From Planctomycetota bacterium (GTDB lineage Bacteria > Planctomycetota > Planctomycetia > Gemmatales > Gemmataceae), in NCBI GenBank assembly GCA_016195405.1, contig JACPZP010000210.1, forward strand, positions 53,333 through 117,332: DNA of 64,000 bases. The letters run 5' to 3'. The stretch's first letter is position 1. Each line of letters starts with the position of its first letter. The notes beneath the pieces are model-generated. The model was not told where the DNA came from. It ran no database searches and saw nothing but the letters and a program-made list of their open reading frames with translations. The position numbers and the translations under genes are program-made. Of the stretch, positions 53,167-61,725 are shown piece by piece.

Positions 53167-55698
53167 TCACTGCACCAGGATAAACTCCTTGGTGTTGATG
53201 AGCGCCCAGATGATGTTCTCGTAGGCGATCCTTTTTTCCTTGGCATGGCGCTCGATATTGGACATCGCGAGGTTCAGTTGCGATTCCGTGGGACGCCTTG
53301 CGAACGCCCACAGGAACAACTCTTCGACCTTCTCGGCGTCAGTGCGTTTGTCCTTGGCGAGCTGATCGGCCCTGCCGCCTGCGCGCGAAAGCTTGCCCTG
53401 GATTTCCTGCGAATTCAAGAGGTGCAAGGACATCGCAAGGTTCGCCTCCGTGACGCGCTCGCACTCGCAGGCGCTAATCCTTTGCGGCCGGCCAAACACG
53501 TCCAGGAAATAAGACTGGAACGCTTCGTCGGGCAGCATGATCGCGCGGTTGGGGGCGTGCTTGTCGGCCGGCAAACCGGGAAATGTCGCCGGGCTGCCGG
53601 TCACCTGCGAGACGGCGTCGAATAGCACCTCAGCCGTCATGCGGTGCGGATAATAGCGGGCATACGATTTCTTGTCATGCTTATTGAAGTCGTTGGGCAT
53701 CGCGCTCAGCTGGTACGTGCGGCTCGCGCAGATTGTCTTCACCAAGTGCTTGAGGCTTAACTTGTGGTCGACCAATTCCTTGGCGAGCGCGTCGAGTAAG
53801 TCCGGATTCGACGGCGGGTTGGTGACGCGCATGTCGTCGACCGGATCGACGATGCCTTTCGAGAAGAAGTGAGCCCAGTAGCGGTTGGCGACGGCGCGGG
53901 CGAAAAACGGATTCTTCGCGTCCACCATCCAATCGACGAGCCGTTGCCGCGGATCTTCACCCGGCGACAGCGCAACCGGATCTCCGTCGAGGGCCTTCAT
54001 TTCAGCAGCTTTGTTGGTGCGTTTATTCGTGACAGCGCCCGAGCCCTTGTTGAAGATCACCAGCCGGCCCTGATTGTTCTGATTGGTGACGCCGGGAATC
54101 GGCACCGTCTTGCGGCCTAGGTGGCCGAAGAACGCGGCCATGCCCCAGTAGTCGTCCTGGCTCCACTTCTCATACGGATGATGATGGCACTGGGCGCAAG
54201 CCATGCGGACGCCCAAGAAGAGCTGGCAAGTGTCGTCGACGAACTGCTCGGGCTTTTGCAGGTCGCGATACCACATGGTCGGCGGGCTTTTTGCCTCGTC
54301 GCCAATGGCTGCCAGGATTTCGCGGGCGAACTGGTCGTAAGGCTTGTCCTGAGCGATCGACTCGCGAATCCAGTTGTGGAAGCTGAAGGTGCCGAACGCC
54401 CGGGCCGGCTGGTTGTTGCCGCGGCGGACACGCAGCACGTCGGCCCAGCGATTGGCGAAGTAGTAGGCGTATTCGGGTGTTTCGAGTAATTCTTCGACGA
54501 GTCTTTCGCGCTTATCAGGGCGTGTGTCGGCGAGGAAGGCGCGGACACGATCGGGCGTCGGCAGCGTGCCGGTGATGTCGGCGGAGACCCGGCGGATGAA
54601 CGTCTCGTCGGAGCAGAGGTCCGAGGGGACGATGCCAAGCTCTTGCCATTTCTTGTGAGCGAGCTTGTCGATGAAGTTTTTGGGCTCGAACTTGTAGTCG
54701 GGAATCGTTTCGCCGAGCGGGACGGTGGCGCGGAACGTGGCGACGTTGCCTTGGTAGCGGGCCATGACTGCGGCCTCGCCGGCCATGTCGAGCGTGCGGA
54801 CCAGGGCGGCGCCGTCGACAACCGCGATATCCGGATCGTTGCTTTCGTACTGAGCGCGCTGCGTGACGTCGACGACGGTGTCATCCGAATAATGCGCGTA
54901 GACTGCGAATTGTTGGCGATTCTGGCGCGGGATGATCCGCTGCTCGGGATAGACGCTGATCTTGGTGACAACGGGATCGCTCGGGCTTCCCTGGGGAACG
55001 CCGGCGGCGATCCAGCGGCGAATGAGCTTGAATTCATCGGAACCGACTTCCAGCCGCTTGCCGCCGCCGTGAGCCATGCTGCCGGTGGCTTTCATGAGCA
55101 GCAAGCTGCTTTCGGGGGCGGTCAAGAGCAGACGCCGGCCGCGGTTTTCGTGTACCAGCGTCTGGAAGTCGAACTCGGGGACGAAGCCCAAGAGCGATAG
55201 TGCGAATCCGTTTTGGCCGCCGGACTTGCCGTGGCAGCCGCCGCTGTTGCAGCCGAGCTTCGTGAAGATCGGCACGATATGGTTGGCGAAGTTAATCGGT
55301 AGGTTCTGGTCCATCGCCTCGGTCGTGACGGCGACACTGGCCGACCGGTCGCCGAATTTCGCGGTAATCGTCGTTGAGCCGTTAGCCAACGGCATGACGC
55401 GGCCCGAGCCGGTGACGCGGACAATGCTGGGATCGGCGATTTCGAATTTAACTTCGCCCGTCAAATCCTGGAGCCGGCTGTCGAGGACGCCGGTCAGGAG
55501 GAGTTGCTGGGTCTGGTCGGCGCCCTTGAGGCGGACTTCCTTCGGATGCGCTTGAAAGTCCTTTAGGTCCGCTGCGGTCGGAAGGTTCTTGATATCGGGC
55601 GTTTTCGTTCCGGTGGGAGAACCCGCTGCCAGGCGCCCGCGAGAAACGAGGGCCAGGAGAGCGCCGATCGCCAGACAGCGAAGGGTCTTAGCATTCAT
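53167..55698 (-). CDS. DUF1549/DUF1553 (PSCyt2/PSD1) surface protein, second copy
   Basis: An 843-residue paralogue of the 3586-6909 protein. The signal peptide is MNAKTLRCLAIGALLALVSR; CNSGGCH at residues 150-156 gives the CX4CH motif. A Big2-like strand set (PEQRIIPRQNRQQFAVYAHY) is followed by DUF1549 with CAQCHHHPYEKWSQDDYWG and DUF1553 with ANRYWAHFFSKGIVDPVDDM. It ends in the DUF1553 domain and lacks the extra discoidin-like part of the first copy. It follows the DUF1501 gene by 123 bases, the classical planctomycete pairing. Biochemical role unknown. Confidence 0.92.
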   Translation of the reverse strand: MNAKTLRCLAIGALLALVSRGRLAAGSPTGTKTPDIKNLPTAADLKDFQAHPKEVRLKGADQTQQLLLTGVLDSRLQDLTGEVKFEIADPSIVRVTGSGRVMPLANGSTTITAKFGDRSASVAVTTEAMDQNLPINFANHIVPIFTKLGCNSGGCHGKSGGQNGFALSLLGFVPEFDFQTLVHENRGRRLLLTAPESSLLLMKATGSMAHGGGKRLEVGSDEFKLIRRWIAAGVPQGSPSDPVVTKISVYPEQRIIPRQNRQQFAVYAHYSDDTVVDVTQRAQYESNDPDIAVVDGAALVRTLDMAGEAAVMARYQGNVATFRATVPLGETIPDYKFEPKNFIDKLAHKKWQELGIVPSDLCSDETFIRRVSADITGTLPTPDRVRAFLADTRPDKRERLVEELLETPEYAYYFANRWADVLRVRRGNNQPARAFGTFSFHNWIRESIAQDKPYDQFAREILAAIGDEAKSPPTMWYRDLQKPEQFVDDTCQLFLGVRMACAQCHHHPYEKWSQDDYWGMAAFFGHLGRKTVPIPGVTNQNNQGRLVIFNKGSGAVTNKRTNKAAEMKALDGDPVALSPGEDPRQRLVDWMVDAKNPFFARAVANRYWAHFFSKGIVDPVDDMRVTNPPSNPDLLDALAKELVDHKLSLKHLVKTICASRTYQLSAMPNDFNKHDKKSYARYYPHRMTAEVLFDAVSQVTGSPATFPGLPADKHAPNRAIMLPDEAFQSYFLDVFGRPQRISACECERVTEANLAMSLHLLNSQEIQGKLSRAGGRADQLAKDKRTDAEKVEELFLWAFARRPTESQLNLAMSNIERHAKEKRIAYENIIWALINTKEFILVQ

Positions 55699-55742
55699 AG
55701 GAGTCCTCGCCGAAAGTGCAAACGAGCGGTAGGAGGGAGGAG

Positions 55743-55812
55743 AGCCACGGATGACACGGACAAAAAGAGAAGCCGGCTTTCTTTCCTATCCGTGTTATCC
55801 GTGAAATCCGTG
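55743..55812. repeat. Repeat family I, inverted copy between DUF1501 and DUF1549/DUF1553 genes
   Basis: GCCACGGATGACACGGACAA (55743 onward) and the inverse TCCGTGAAATCCGTGGTTGC near 55799-55817 flank a short spacer with CTATCCGTGTTATCC. A related copy is at 33583-33611. Confidence 0.75.
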
Positions 55813-55821
55813 GTTGCAAGC

Positions 55822-57099
55822 TCAAATCAACTCGCGGACCGGTTCGCGGTCATCGAGAACGTAAACCGGACGGCCGGCGCTGTTGGTGAACGTCCGCGCC
55901 GGGTCGATGCCGATGGCGCCGTAAATCGTGGACAGCACTTGGGGAACCGTGTAGCGCCGATCTTGCGGGCGTTCGCCGCGCGAGGTTGAAGCGCCGATCG
56001 CCTGGCCCATGCGGAAGCCGCCGCCGGCGATCAGGGCGGACATCACTGGGGACCAATGGTCGCGGCCAGCGTTATTGTTGACGCGCGGAGTGCGGCCAAA
56101 TTCGCCCCACATCACCGTCACGACGTCATTCGCCAGGCCGCGCTCATGCAAATCCTGGATCAGATTCGCCACGCCCTTGTCGACCTGCGGGAGCTGCCGG
56201 CGCAGCGTCTGGAAGTTTTGGCCATGCGTGTCCCAGCCGCCGATCGACAATGTGACGCAGCCGACGCCGGCTTCAATCAGGCGGCGCGCGGTCAGGAACT
56301 GCTCGACGCCGCGATAGCGATCGCGCGTCGCCTGCGCTTCCCGGTTCAGATCGAGCGCGTTGCGGACGCCGCCGGATGCGATCATGTCGAATGCGCGGCC
56401 GGTGAAGCTGTCGAGGCCGGAGATGTTCGCGTCAAGCTCGCGGCGGACGTTGTCAAAGGAAGCCAGCATTTCGCGGCGGTCGTTCATGCGCTCGGCGTTG
56501 ACGTTGTTCAGGGGCCTCAGGTTTTCGACGCCGGGGCCCGACGGCGAGAACGGACGATGCTGAATGCCGAGGAAGCCGGGTTCGGTGCCGCGCGACATGC
56601 CGCGCAGGCTGACGAAAGGCGGCAAATCCATCTCGCTGCCGCGAACGCGCGAGACGACGCTACCGAATGAAGGATGGTTCGCGGTCGTGTTCTCGCGTTG
56701 GCTGAAGCCGGTCATGACCAATGAGTCGGAATGCTCGTCGACGGAGACGATCGAGCGGATGCAAGCGAGCTTGTCCCACATGCGGGCTTGCAAGGGGAAG
56801 TGCTCGCAAATTCGAACGCCGGGAACATTGGTATCGATGGGACGAAATTCGCCGCGGAACTCGGCCGGGGCGTCGGGCTTCAAGTCGTACATGTCCATGT
56901 GGGACGGTCCGCCGGGCAGGTAAATCATGATGGCGGATTTCTGGCGGGTGCTTCTTGGATGAGCACGCCCGTCCGCTCGCGCGCGGAGGCGAAGCATGTC
57001 GGCCAAGGAAAGGCCGGCGCCGAACGCACCAATCTTGAGGAAGTTGCGGCGACTAACGCCGTCACAAAAGCCTTGTTTGGCGCCCCAAAGTGTGAACAT
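55822..57099 (-). CDS. DUF1501 domain-containing protein with Tat signal
   Basis: The 425-residue protein starts at ATG 57097-57099, with a twin-arginine signal SRRNFLKIGAFGAGLSLADM, so it is exported folded. The DUF1501 domain has an alkaline-phosphatase/sulfatase-like fold, with IYLPGGPSHMDMYDLKPDAP near the start and VMWGEFGRTPRVN and GRDHWSPVMSALIAGGGFRM toward the end, probably metal-binding. It precedes the DUF1549/DUF1553 gene, the usual partner in planctomycetes. No substrate is known. Confidence 0.92.
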   Translation of the reverse strand: MFTLWGAKQGFCDGVSRRNFLKIGAFGAGLSLADMLRLRARADGRAHPRSTRQKSAIMIYLPGGPSHMDMYDLKPDAPAEFRGEFRPIDTNVPGVRICEHFPLQARMWDKLACIRSIVSVDEHSDSLVMTGFSQRENTTANHPSFGSVVSRVRGSEMDLPPFVSLRGMSRGTEPGFLGIQHRPFSPSGPGVENLRPLNNVNAERMNDRREMLASFDNVRRELDANISGLDSFTGRAFDMIASGGVRNALDLNREAQATRDRYRGVEQFLTARRLIEAGVGCVTLSIGGWDTHGQNFQTLRRQLPQVDKGVANLIQDLHERGLANDVVTVMWGEFGRTPRVNNNAGRDHWSPVMSALIAGGGFRMGQAIGASTSRGERPQDRRYTVPQVLSTIYGAIGIDPARTFTNSAGRPVYVLDDREPVRELI

Positions 57100-57244
57100 G
57101 TTATTCCCCCCTAATCGAATCCACGAGAGGCGATAGGTTGATCCTATCCTCAATTGGCAGACGCTGCAACACACAGCGTTATTTCTCGGAGCTTCGAACG
57201 GTTATGATGATAGCGGGACGAACAAGAAACGAGGATTTAACCCC
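57100..57244. promoter_or_regulatory. Divergent promoter region between the DUF1501 and aroF genes
   Basis: These 145 bases hold the ribosome-binding site of aroF (GAGGA near 57231). A GGCGATAGGTTGATCCTATC inverted element lies around 57130-57150. No certain -10/-35 was found. Confidence 0.4.
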
Positions 57245-58255
57245 ATGATTGTCGTCATGAAGCCCGGGGCCACGAAACAACAGCTGGATCACATCGTCGA
57301 GCGGATCGAGCAACTCGGTCTGCGCAGCCAAGTGATCGTCGGCACGGATCGCACGGTGGTGGCGGCACTCGGTGAGAAGCGCGACGGCGCCAAGCAAGCG
57401 TTGGAGACGGGCGACGGTGTCGAGAAGGTCGTTCCGATCCTCGCGCCCTACAAAATGGCGAGCACCGAGGTGAAACCCGAGCCGACTTGCGTCGAGGTGC
57501 GTGGACTCCGTGTCGGCGCGGGACGTCTGGGCATCATTGCCGGACCCTGCTCGGTTGAAAGCCGCGAGCAGATTCTCGCGATCGCCGACATCGTCAAGGA
57601 GGCCGGCGCCGCGGGACTGCGCGGCGGCGCCTTCAAGCCGCGCACCAGTCCCTACAGCTTTCAGGGATTGAAGGAAAAGGGGCTGGAACTCCTCGCACTC
57701 GCGCGCGAGCGCACCGGGCTGGCTATCGTCACCGAAGTGATGGCGCCTGAGCACGTGCCCATGGTCGCCAAGTACGCCGACGTCCTCCAGGTCGGCGCTC
57801 GCAACATGCAGAACTATCCCTTGCTCGAAGCCGCAGGCGAAAGCGGACTTGCCGTGCTGCTCAAGCGCGGACCCTCGGCGACGATGGACGAATTCCTTCT
57901 TGCCGCCGAGTACATCCTCAAAACCGGCAACTACCGGGTGATGCTTTGCGAGCGCGGCATCCGCACTTTCGAGGACCACACGCGCTTCACGCTGCCGCTG
58001 GCGAGCGTGCCGTATCTCCATCAAACGACGCATCTGCCGGTGGTGGTCGATCCAAGCCACGGCACGGGAAAAGCGAGCCTGGTCGCGCCGATGGCGGTAG
58101 CCGCGATTGCCTCAGGCGCGGACGGCTTGATCGTCGAGATCCACCCTGATCCCGAGAAGGCGCTCAGCGACGGCTTTCAGGCGCTGACTCCGGGTGCGTT
58201 CCGCAAGATGATGAGCGAATGCAAGAAGGTGGCAGCGGCGCTAGGACGATATTAA
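57245..58255 (+). CDS. aroF: 3-deoxy-7-phosphoheptulonate synthase (DAHP synthase, type I-beta)
   Basis: This 336-residue enzyme condenses phosphoenolpyruvate and erythrose 4-phosphate, the first step of the shikimate route. An N-terminal ferredoxin-like domain (MIVVMKPGATKQQLDHIVER) is typical of the I-beta subclass and may mediate feedback control. The barrel has GPCSVES with a metal-binding cysteine, RGGAFKPRTSPYSFQG, VVVDPSHGTG and VEIHPDPEKALSDG completing the metal site. AGGA lies upstream of the ATG. The stop is followed at once by palindromic repeat A. Confidence 0.95.
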   Translation: MIVVMKPGATKQQLDHIVERIEQLGLRSQVIVGTDRTVVAALGEKRDGAKQALETGDGVEKVVPILAPYKMASTEVKPEPTCVEVRGLRVGAGRLGIIAGPCSVESREQILAIADIVKEAGAAGLRGGAFKPRTSPYSFQGLKEKGLELLALARERTGLAIVTEVMAPEHVPMVAKYADVLQVGARNMQNYPLLEAAGESGLAVLLKRGPSATMDEFLLAAEYILKTGNYRVMLCERGIRTFEDHTRFTLPLASVPYLHQTTHLPVVVDPSHGTGKASLVAPMAVAAIASGADGLIVEIHPDPEKALSDGFQALTPGAFRKMMSECKKVAAALGRY

Positions 58256-58324
58256 GGCGAGCCGGGAGCGTAAGCGACCGGATTGTTCCCGGAATACTCC
58301 GGTCGCTCACGCTCCCGGCTCGCC
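58256..58324. repeat. Palindromic repeat family A hairpin after aroF
   Basis: A 27-base arm at 58256-58282 and its inverse at 58297-58324 (one mismatch) form a long hairpin between convergent genes. It may act as a two-way terminator although it lacks T-runs. Confidence 0.92.
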
Positions 58325-58337
58325 TGTGTACCGGTCG

Positions 58338-59336
58338 CTACCTGGGCACGTTCTTCAGCAGTTGGTTGATCGCTTCGACGGTTGCCTCGCCGCGCAGGAG
58401 GAAATTGCTGCCCTGGGTGGTCACCCGCAAGCTTTTAGCGATGTCGACAAGCGGGGCGAGTTTTTCGTCCTTCTTGGCTTGCTGTTCCGCAAGGCTTCGA
58501 ATGAAAAAGAGGCCGATATTACTGCCGTCAGCCAGCTCTTTGGCCTTGGCGGCGTCCTTGGCGCTGACCCCGAGCTGAAACTGAATGTCCTTCGCCGCCG
58601 TTAGCGAAAAGGACAGTGCCTCAATGCCCTGAAGACCCTGGTCCAGCTTTTTGCCGAGGTCGGCGTTCGGAAGCGGGGCGCCTTGGGCGAGCTTGCCGAT
58701 GGCGGACCCGGTGGCGACGACGCTGATGCTCTGCTTGTCGTTGGTGGTTTCCAGGATCGCTTTGAACTCCTTCTTCAGAGCCGATTGCTTGCTTCCGTCC
58801 GCGCGGGCGATTGCGGCATCGAGTCCATCGCGCGTCGTGCAAGCCAAAAGCGTTTTTTTGTCCATGAAGCAAGCGAATGCGCGCTTCGCATCCGGTGACG
58901 TGATCTCAAGGATCCTAAGCTTGCCGGCCTTGGTGATTTTCAACGCGTCCGCGTTTTTCTTGCCGATGCCCTCCGCGGCGGCCAATAGTTTGTCGACGTC
59001 GAAGCTACCCTGCAAGAGGGCGAACTCAGGTTCCTTGCCGGAGCCGGCAATCGTAACGGAGTGCAGGTCTTTGAAAATATCGAATCCGACGTCCTTGAGA
59101 ATCTGCGCGACGCCTTCGTCTTTCAACTTGTCCATGATGTGAGTCTTAAACGTTGCCAAGGTCTCCTTGTTGGCGGTGGCGAGCGGCGATTCCAACAGCT
59201 GCTTGATGTTGATGGTGAGTGCCCATTCGGTGTTGCCGGGCAAATACTTGGGATCGGATGCCCGTGCGCCCGTCGCGAGCGCCGTAATTACGGTCAACGC
59301 CATCAGAAACTGGCCAAAGCGGCGAAAAGCGGTCAT
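58338..59336 (-). CDS. Secreted hypothetical planctomycete protein
   Basis: The 332-residue product starts at ATG 59334-59336 (AGGAG eight bases upstream) with a signal peptide (MTAFRRFGQFLMALTVITAL). The body is alpha/beta with GNTEWALTINIKQLLESPL, VAQILKDVGFDIFKDLHSVT and a C-terminal VTTQGSNFLLRGEATVEAIN. Two similar halves are likely. It recurs in planctomycetes without a named function. It is convergent with aroF across repeat A. Confidence 0.75.
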   Translation of the reverse strand: MTAFRRFGQFLMALTVITALATGARASDPKYLPGNTEWALTINIKQLLESPLATANKETLATFKTHIMDKLKDEGVAQILKDVGFDIFKDLHSVTIAGSGKEPEFALLQGSFDVDKLLAAAEGIGKKNADALKITKAGKLRILEITSPDAKRAFACFMDKKTLLACTTRDGLDAAIARADGSKQSALKKEFKAILETTNDKQSISVVATGSAIGKLAQGAPLPNADLGKKLDQGLQGIEALSFSLTAAKDIQFQLGVSAKDAAKAKELADGSNIGLFFIRSLAEQQAKKDEKLAPLVDIAKSLRVTTQGSNFLLRGEATVEAINQLLKNVPR

Positions 59337-59452
59337 TTGCACTGCTCCTGCGGAAAGTTGGAAGATCTGACTGCCAAACGAATTCCAGCAATTGTACTAA
59401 GTGATGGGGCAAAGAGTTTCAATAAACGCCGGCCCGCAGCGCTTAGTTCGGA

Positions 59453-60520
59453 TCACTTCGGCGGAAAAAACAGCCGGTCGCCGTGCAGTTTGAGGGCCAT
59501 TGCCGTCCAGGGATCGTGCGTGCCGACGATACTGGCTGCCGCCGCGGCCTTGTGGATTCGCACGATATCCGGCTTGGGAAACACCCAGTCGAGAATAAAA
59601 GGCGTCAGCGCCAAGAGGGACACGACGATCACGAGCGCCCACGCCAGCCGCATCGTGTCGCCGGTGCCGCGGCGATTGAGGAGCCCGTCGAGATCGCGCT
59701 GATTGCCGGCCTCGGCGGCGATTTGCAGCGCCAGCTCGTAATGCCCTTGCGGATAGTCGGCAGCCTGCTCCTCAAAGGTGTAGCCTTCGAAGTCGGCGCG
59801 GCGCAAACGCGGCATGACCAGGGCATCGAACTTGAGCGAGTTCTCAAAAGCGAAACTCGCGGGCCAAAGCCTGGCGCGGGTGCTGTTGGGCAAGAGCGTC
59901 CACAAGCCCTCTAGTAACTTGTTGTCGGGGCCGGGTCGTTCGAACACCAGTTTTCCGCCTTCGACCAGCACTTGCGCGCCGCCGAGAAGGGCAGGGCTTT
60001 CGCTATTCTCCATCGTGTGGACGAAGTGGGCGGCTTCGGGATCGTCGCCCTCTTTCAGGGCGCCCGCCTTGATCCGGCTCAGCACCCTTTGCACGTCGGC
60101 GACGGTGCGCGGCGGCATCGTGTCGCGCGGACAGGACAGCGCTTCCAGGCCGCCCTGTTTGTTCCAATCCGCGGGAAACGTGCGCACCAGCGAGAAGGGG
60201 TCGCCAAGGAAACTCTGGTAGTCGGACTTTTCAACTATGAGGAGATGAAATCCCAACGTGGGAGCCGTCGGGTTGCTGCGTCCTGCGCTCTGGGTGCCGC
60301 GGTCAGCGACTTGCACCACGGCAACATGGTCGGGACCGAGAGGTTGGGCGAACACCGCGGCCGGGCAGACGCCGCCTGCTGGAGCGTTGCCGAAGCCGAC
60401 GACCAACTTCTGGGCCAGGTGCAGCCACTCTTCGCGGAAGCCGGGCGAGCGCCCCGCCAGCCGCGGCACGGAAGCGGCTTCTCGAAAGTACCGGGCCTGT
60501 TCCATCATGATGTCGTTCAT
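59453..60520 (-). CDS. Conserved hypothetical protein with C-terminal membrane anchor
   Basis: A 355-residue protein. From ATG 60518-60520 it reads MNDIMMEQARYFREAASVPR and then a conserved core with LGPDHVAVVQVADRGTQSAG, LGFHLLIVEKSDYQSFLGDP and FPADWNKQGGLEALSC. One membrane span lies near the C-terminus (LAWALVIVVSLLALTPFILD). The rest is predicted cytoplasmic. Planctomycetes have many such proteins; I cannot name a family with confidence. A longer frame to 60673 overlaps the esterase gene and is rejected. It is divergent from the esterase gene. Confidence 0.7.
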   Translation of the reverse strand: MNDIMMEQARYFREAASVPRLAGRSPGFREEWLHLAQKLVVGFGNAPAGGVCPAAVFAQPLGPDHVAVVQVADRGTQSAGRSNPTAPTLGFHLLIVEKSDYQSFLGDPFSLVRTFPADWNKQGGLEALSCPRDTMPPRTVADVQRVLSRIKAGALKEGDDPEAAHFVHTMENSESPALLGGAQVLVEGGKLVFERPGPDNKLLEGLWTLLPNSTRARLWPASFAFENSLKFDALVMPRLRRADFEGYTFEEQAADYPQGHYELALQIAAEAGNQRDLDGLLNRRGTGDTMRLAWALVIVVSLLALTPFILDWVFPKPDIVRIHKAAAAASIVGTHDPWTAMALKLHGDRLFFPPK

Positions 60521-60614
60521 GGGACACTCAGCGCATATTTTATTGCATTGCGCGGAAATCAGCTTCATATTGGAAGATGGCCGTCTACCGCTGGCCTTCC
60601 ACGGGAGAAAAATC

Positions 60615-61505
60615 ATGAAACGCTGGTCCGCTTTATTTGCGATCGCGGCGGTTGTTGTTCTGGGCGCCGGCATCTCGCTGGATACGGCCGCGGTGGCTCA
60701 GGAAAAGAAAGCCAAGCCCCACGTCGAGCGCGACCTGGTCTACGGCAAGGGCGGGGACGAGGAGTTGCAACTCGACCTGGTGCGGCCCGAGGGACAGGGA
60801 CCGTTCCCCGCGCTGATTTGCATTCACGGCGGCGGCTGGAAGTCCGGTAGGCGGCAGGACTTGACCAAGCTGGCCGCGATGCTGGCAAACCGTGGATTCG
60901 TCGCCGTCACCGTGAGCTATCGCCTTTCGGACAAGGCGATCTTCCCGGCCCAAATCGAGGATTGCAAGGCGGCGGTGCGCTGGCTGCGCGCCAATGCCAA
61001 GAAACACGACGTCAATCCCGACTGTATCGGCGCCATCGGTTTCTCCGCCGGCGGACATCTGGCGTGTCTGCTCGGAGCGGCTGACAAGAGCGCCGGCCTG
61101 GAAGGCAAAGGCGGCAATCCCGAGCAGTCGAGCAAGGTGCAAGCCGTGGTCAGCTTCTTCGGCCCCACCGATTTCGTCACCAAGACCTGGGACAAGCGCG
61201 TCGAGGAAGCATTCTTCGTCCCGTTTCTCGGCGGATCGTATGAAGAGAAGAGAGACGTGTATCGGAAATGCTCGCCGCTCGAATATGTGACCAACGGCGC
61301 CTGTCCGTTCCTGTTCTTCCACGGGGATGAAGATAAGCTTGTCAACATCAGCCATTCTCAGAAGATGGCCAAGAAACTGCAAAACGCCGGCGTCTCCGCC
61401 AAGCTCGTGACCATGGAAAACGAAGGCCACGGCTGGACAGGCGAAAAGCTCACCCAGACCCTCGACCAAGCGATCACGTTTTTCCAAGAGAAGCTCAAGA
61501 AATGA
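60615..61505 (+). CDS. Secreted alpha/beta hydrolase (esterase/lipase)
   Basis: The 296-residue enzyme starts at ATG 60615 with a signal peptide (MKRWSALFAIAAVVVLGAGI). HGGGWKSGRRQDLTK holds the HGGGW oxyanion motif, GAIGFSAGGHLACLLG the catalytic Ser in GFSAGG, FFHGDEDKLVNISHS the acid and NEGHGWTG the catalytic His. This matches small-chain acyl-ester or feruloyl/acetyl-xylan esterases (BD-FAE-like). A frame from 60258 is open but unsupported. Substrate is not predictable from sequence. Confidence 0.92.
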   Translation: MKRWSALFAIAAVVVLGAGISLDTAAVAQEKKAKPHVERDLVYGKGGDEELQLDLVRPEGQGPFPALICIHGGGWKSGRRQDLTKLAAMLANRGFVAVTVSYRLSDKAIFPAQIEDCKAAVRWLRANAKKHDVNPDCIGAIGFSAGGHLACLLGAADKSAGLEGKGGNPEQSSKVQAVVSFFGPTDFVTKTWDKRVEEAFFVPFLGGSYEEKRDVYRKCSPLEYVTNGACPFLFFHGDEDKLVNISHSQKMAKKLQNAGVSAKLVTMENEGHGWTGEKLTQTLDQAITFFQEKLKK

Positions 61506-61516
61506 TCCGTACGCTT

Positions 61517-61581
61517 CGTAGCGGCAAGCAGCCTTGCTTGCCATCGTGTGAACCCAGCACGCAAGACGGCTTGCCGCTACG
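61517..61581. repeat. Palindromic repeat family G hairpin after the esterase gene
   Basis: CGTAGCGGCAAG at 61517-61528 and CTTGCCGCTACG at 61570-61581 are perfect inverses with further pairing inside. It separates the esterase from the possible lipoprotein. Confidence 0.8.
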
Positions 61582-61585
61582 GGGC

Positions 61586-61705
61586 ATGCTCATCGTCCTC
61601 GCGCTGTTTCTGCTTTTCGCCCATGGCTGCCACGGCGACGAAGACACCGAGCTGTTCAATCTCATCAAAAAACAAGCGGCGGAGACAACCTCCGCCGCTC
61701 GCTGA
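61586..61705 (+). CDS. Possible small lipoprotein (doubtful)
   Basis: A 39-residue frame from ATG 61586 has a hydrophobic start and a lipobox-like FAHGC, then a charged tail. Its last codons overlap a terminator hairpin used by the opposite strand and the frame lies in repeat-rich DNA, so it may not be a gene. Evidence is only the signal-peptide-like start. Confidence 0.25.
   Translation: MLIVLALFLLFAHGCHGDEDTELFNLIKKQAAETTSAAR
61666..61699 (-). terminator. Intrinsic terminator for the 61726-62964 gene
   Basis: On the minus strand a 10-base GC-rich stem (AGCGGCGGAG / CTCCGCCGCT, 5-base loop) is followed by TTGTTTTTT. It lies 27 bases after the stop codon of the minus-strand gene. Confidence 0.8.
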
Positions 61706-61725
61706 ATGATCGTCCTGCCTCGGGA

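Noticed and set aside
60521..60673. N-terminal extension of the 59453-60520 protein
   Set aside because: It would overlap the start of the esterase gene and its signal peptide on the other strand.
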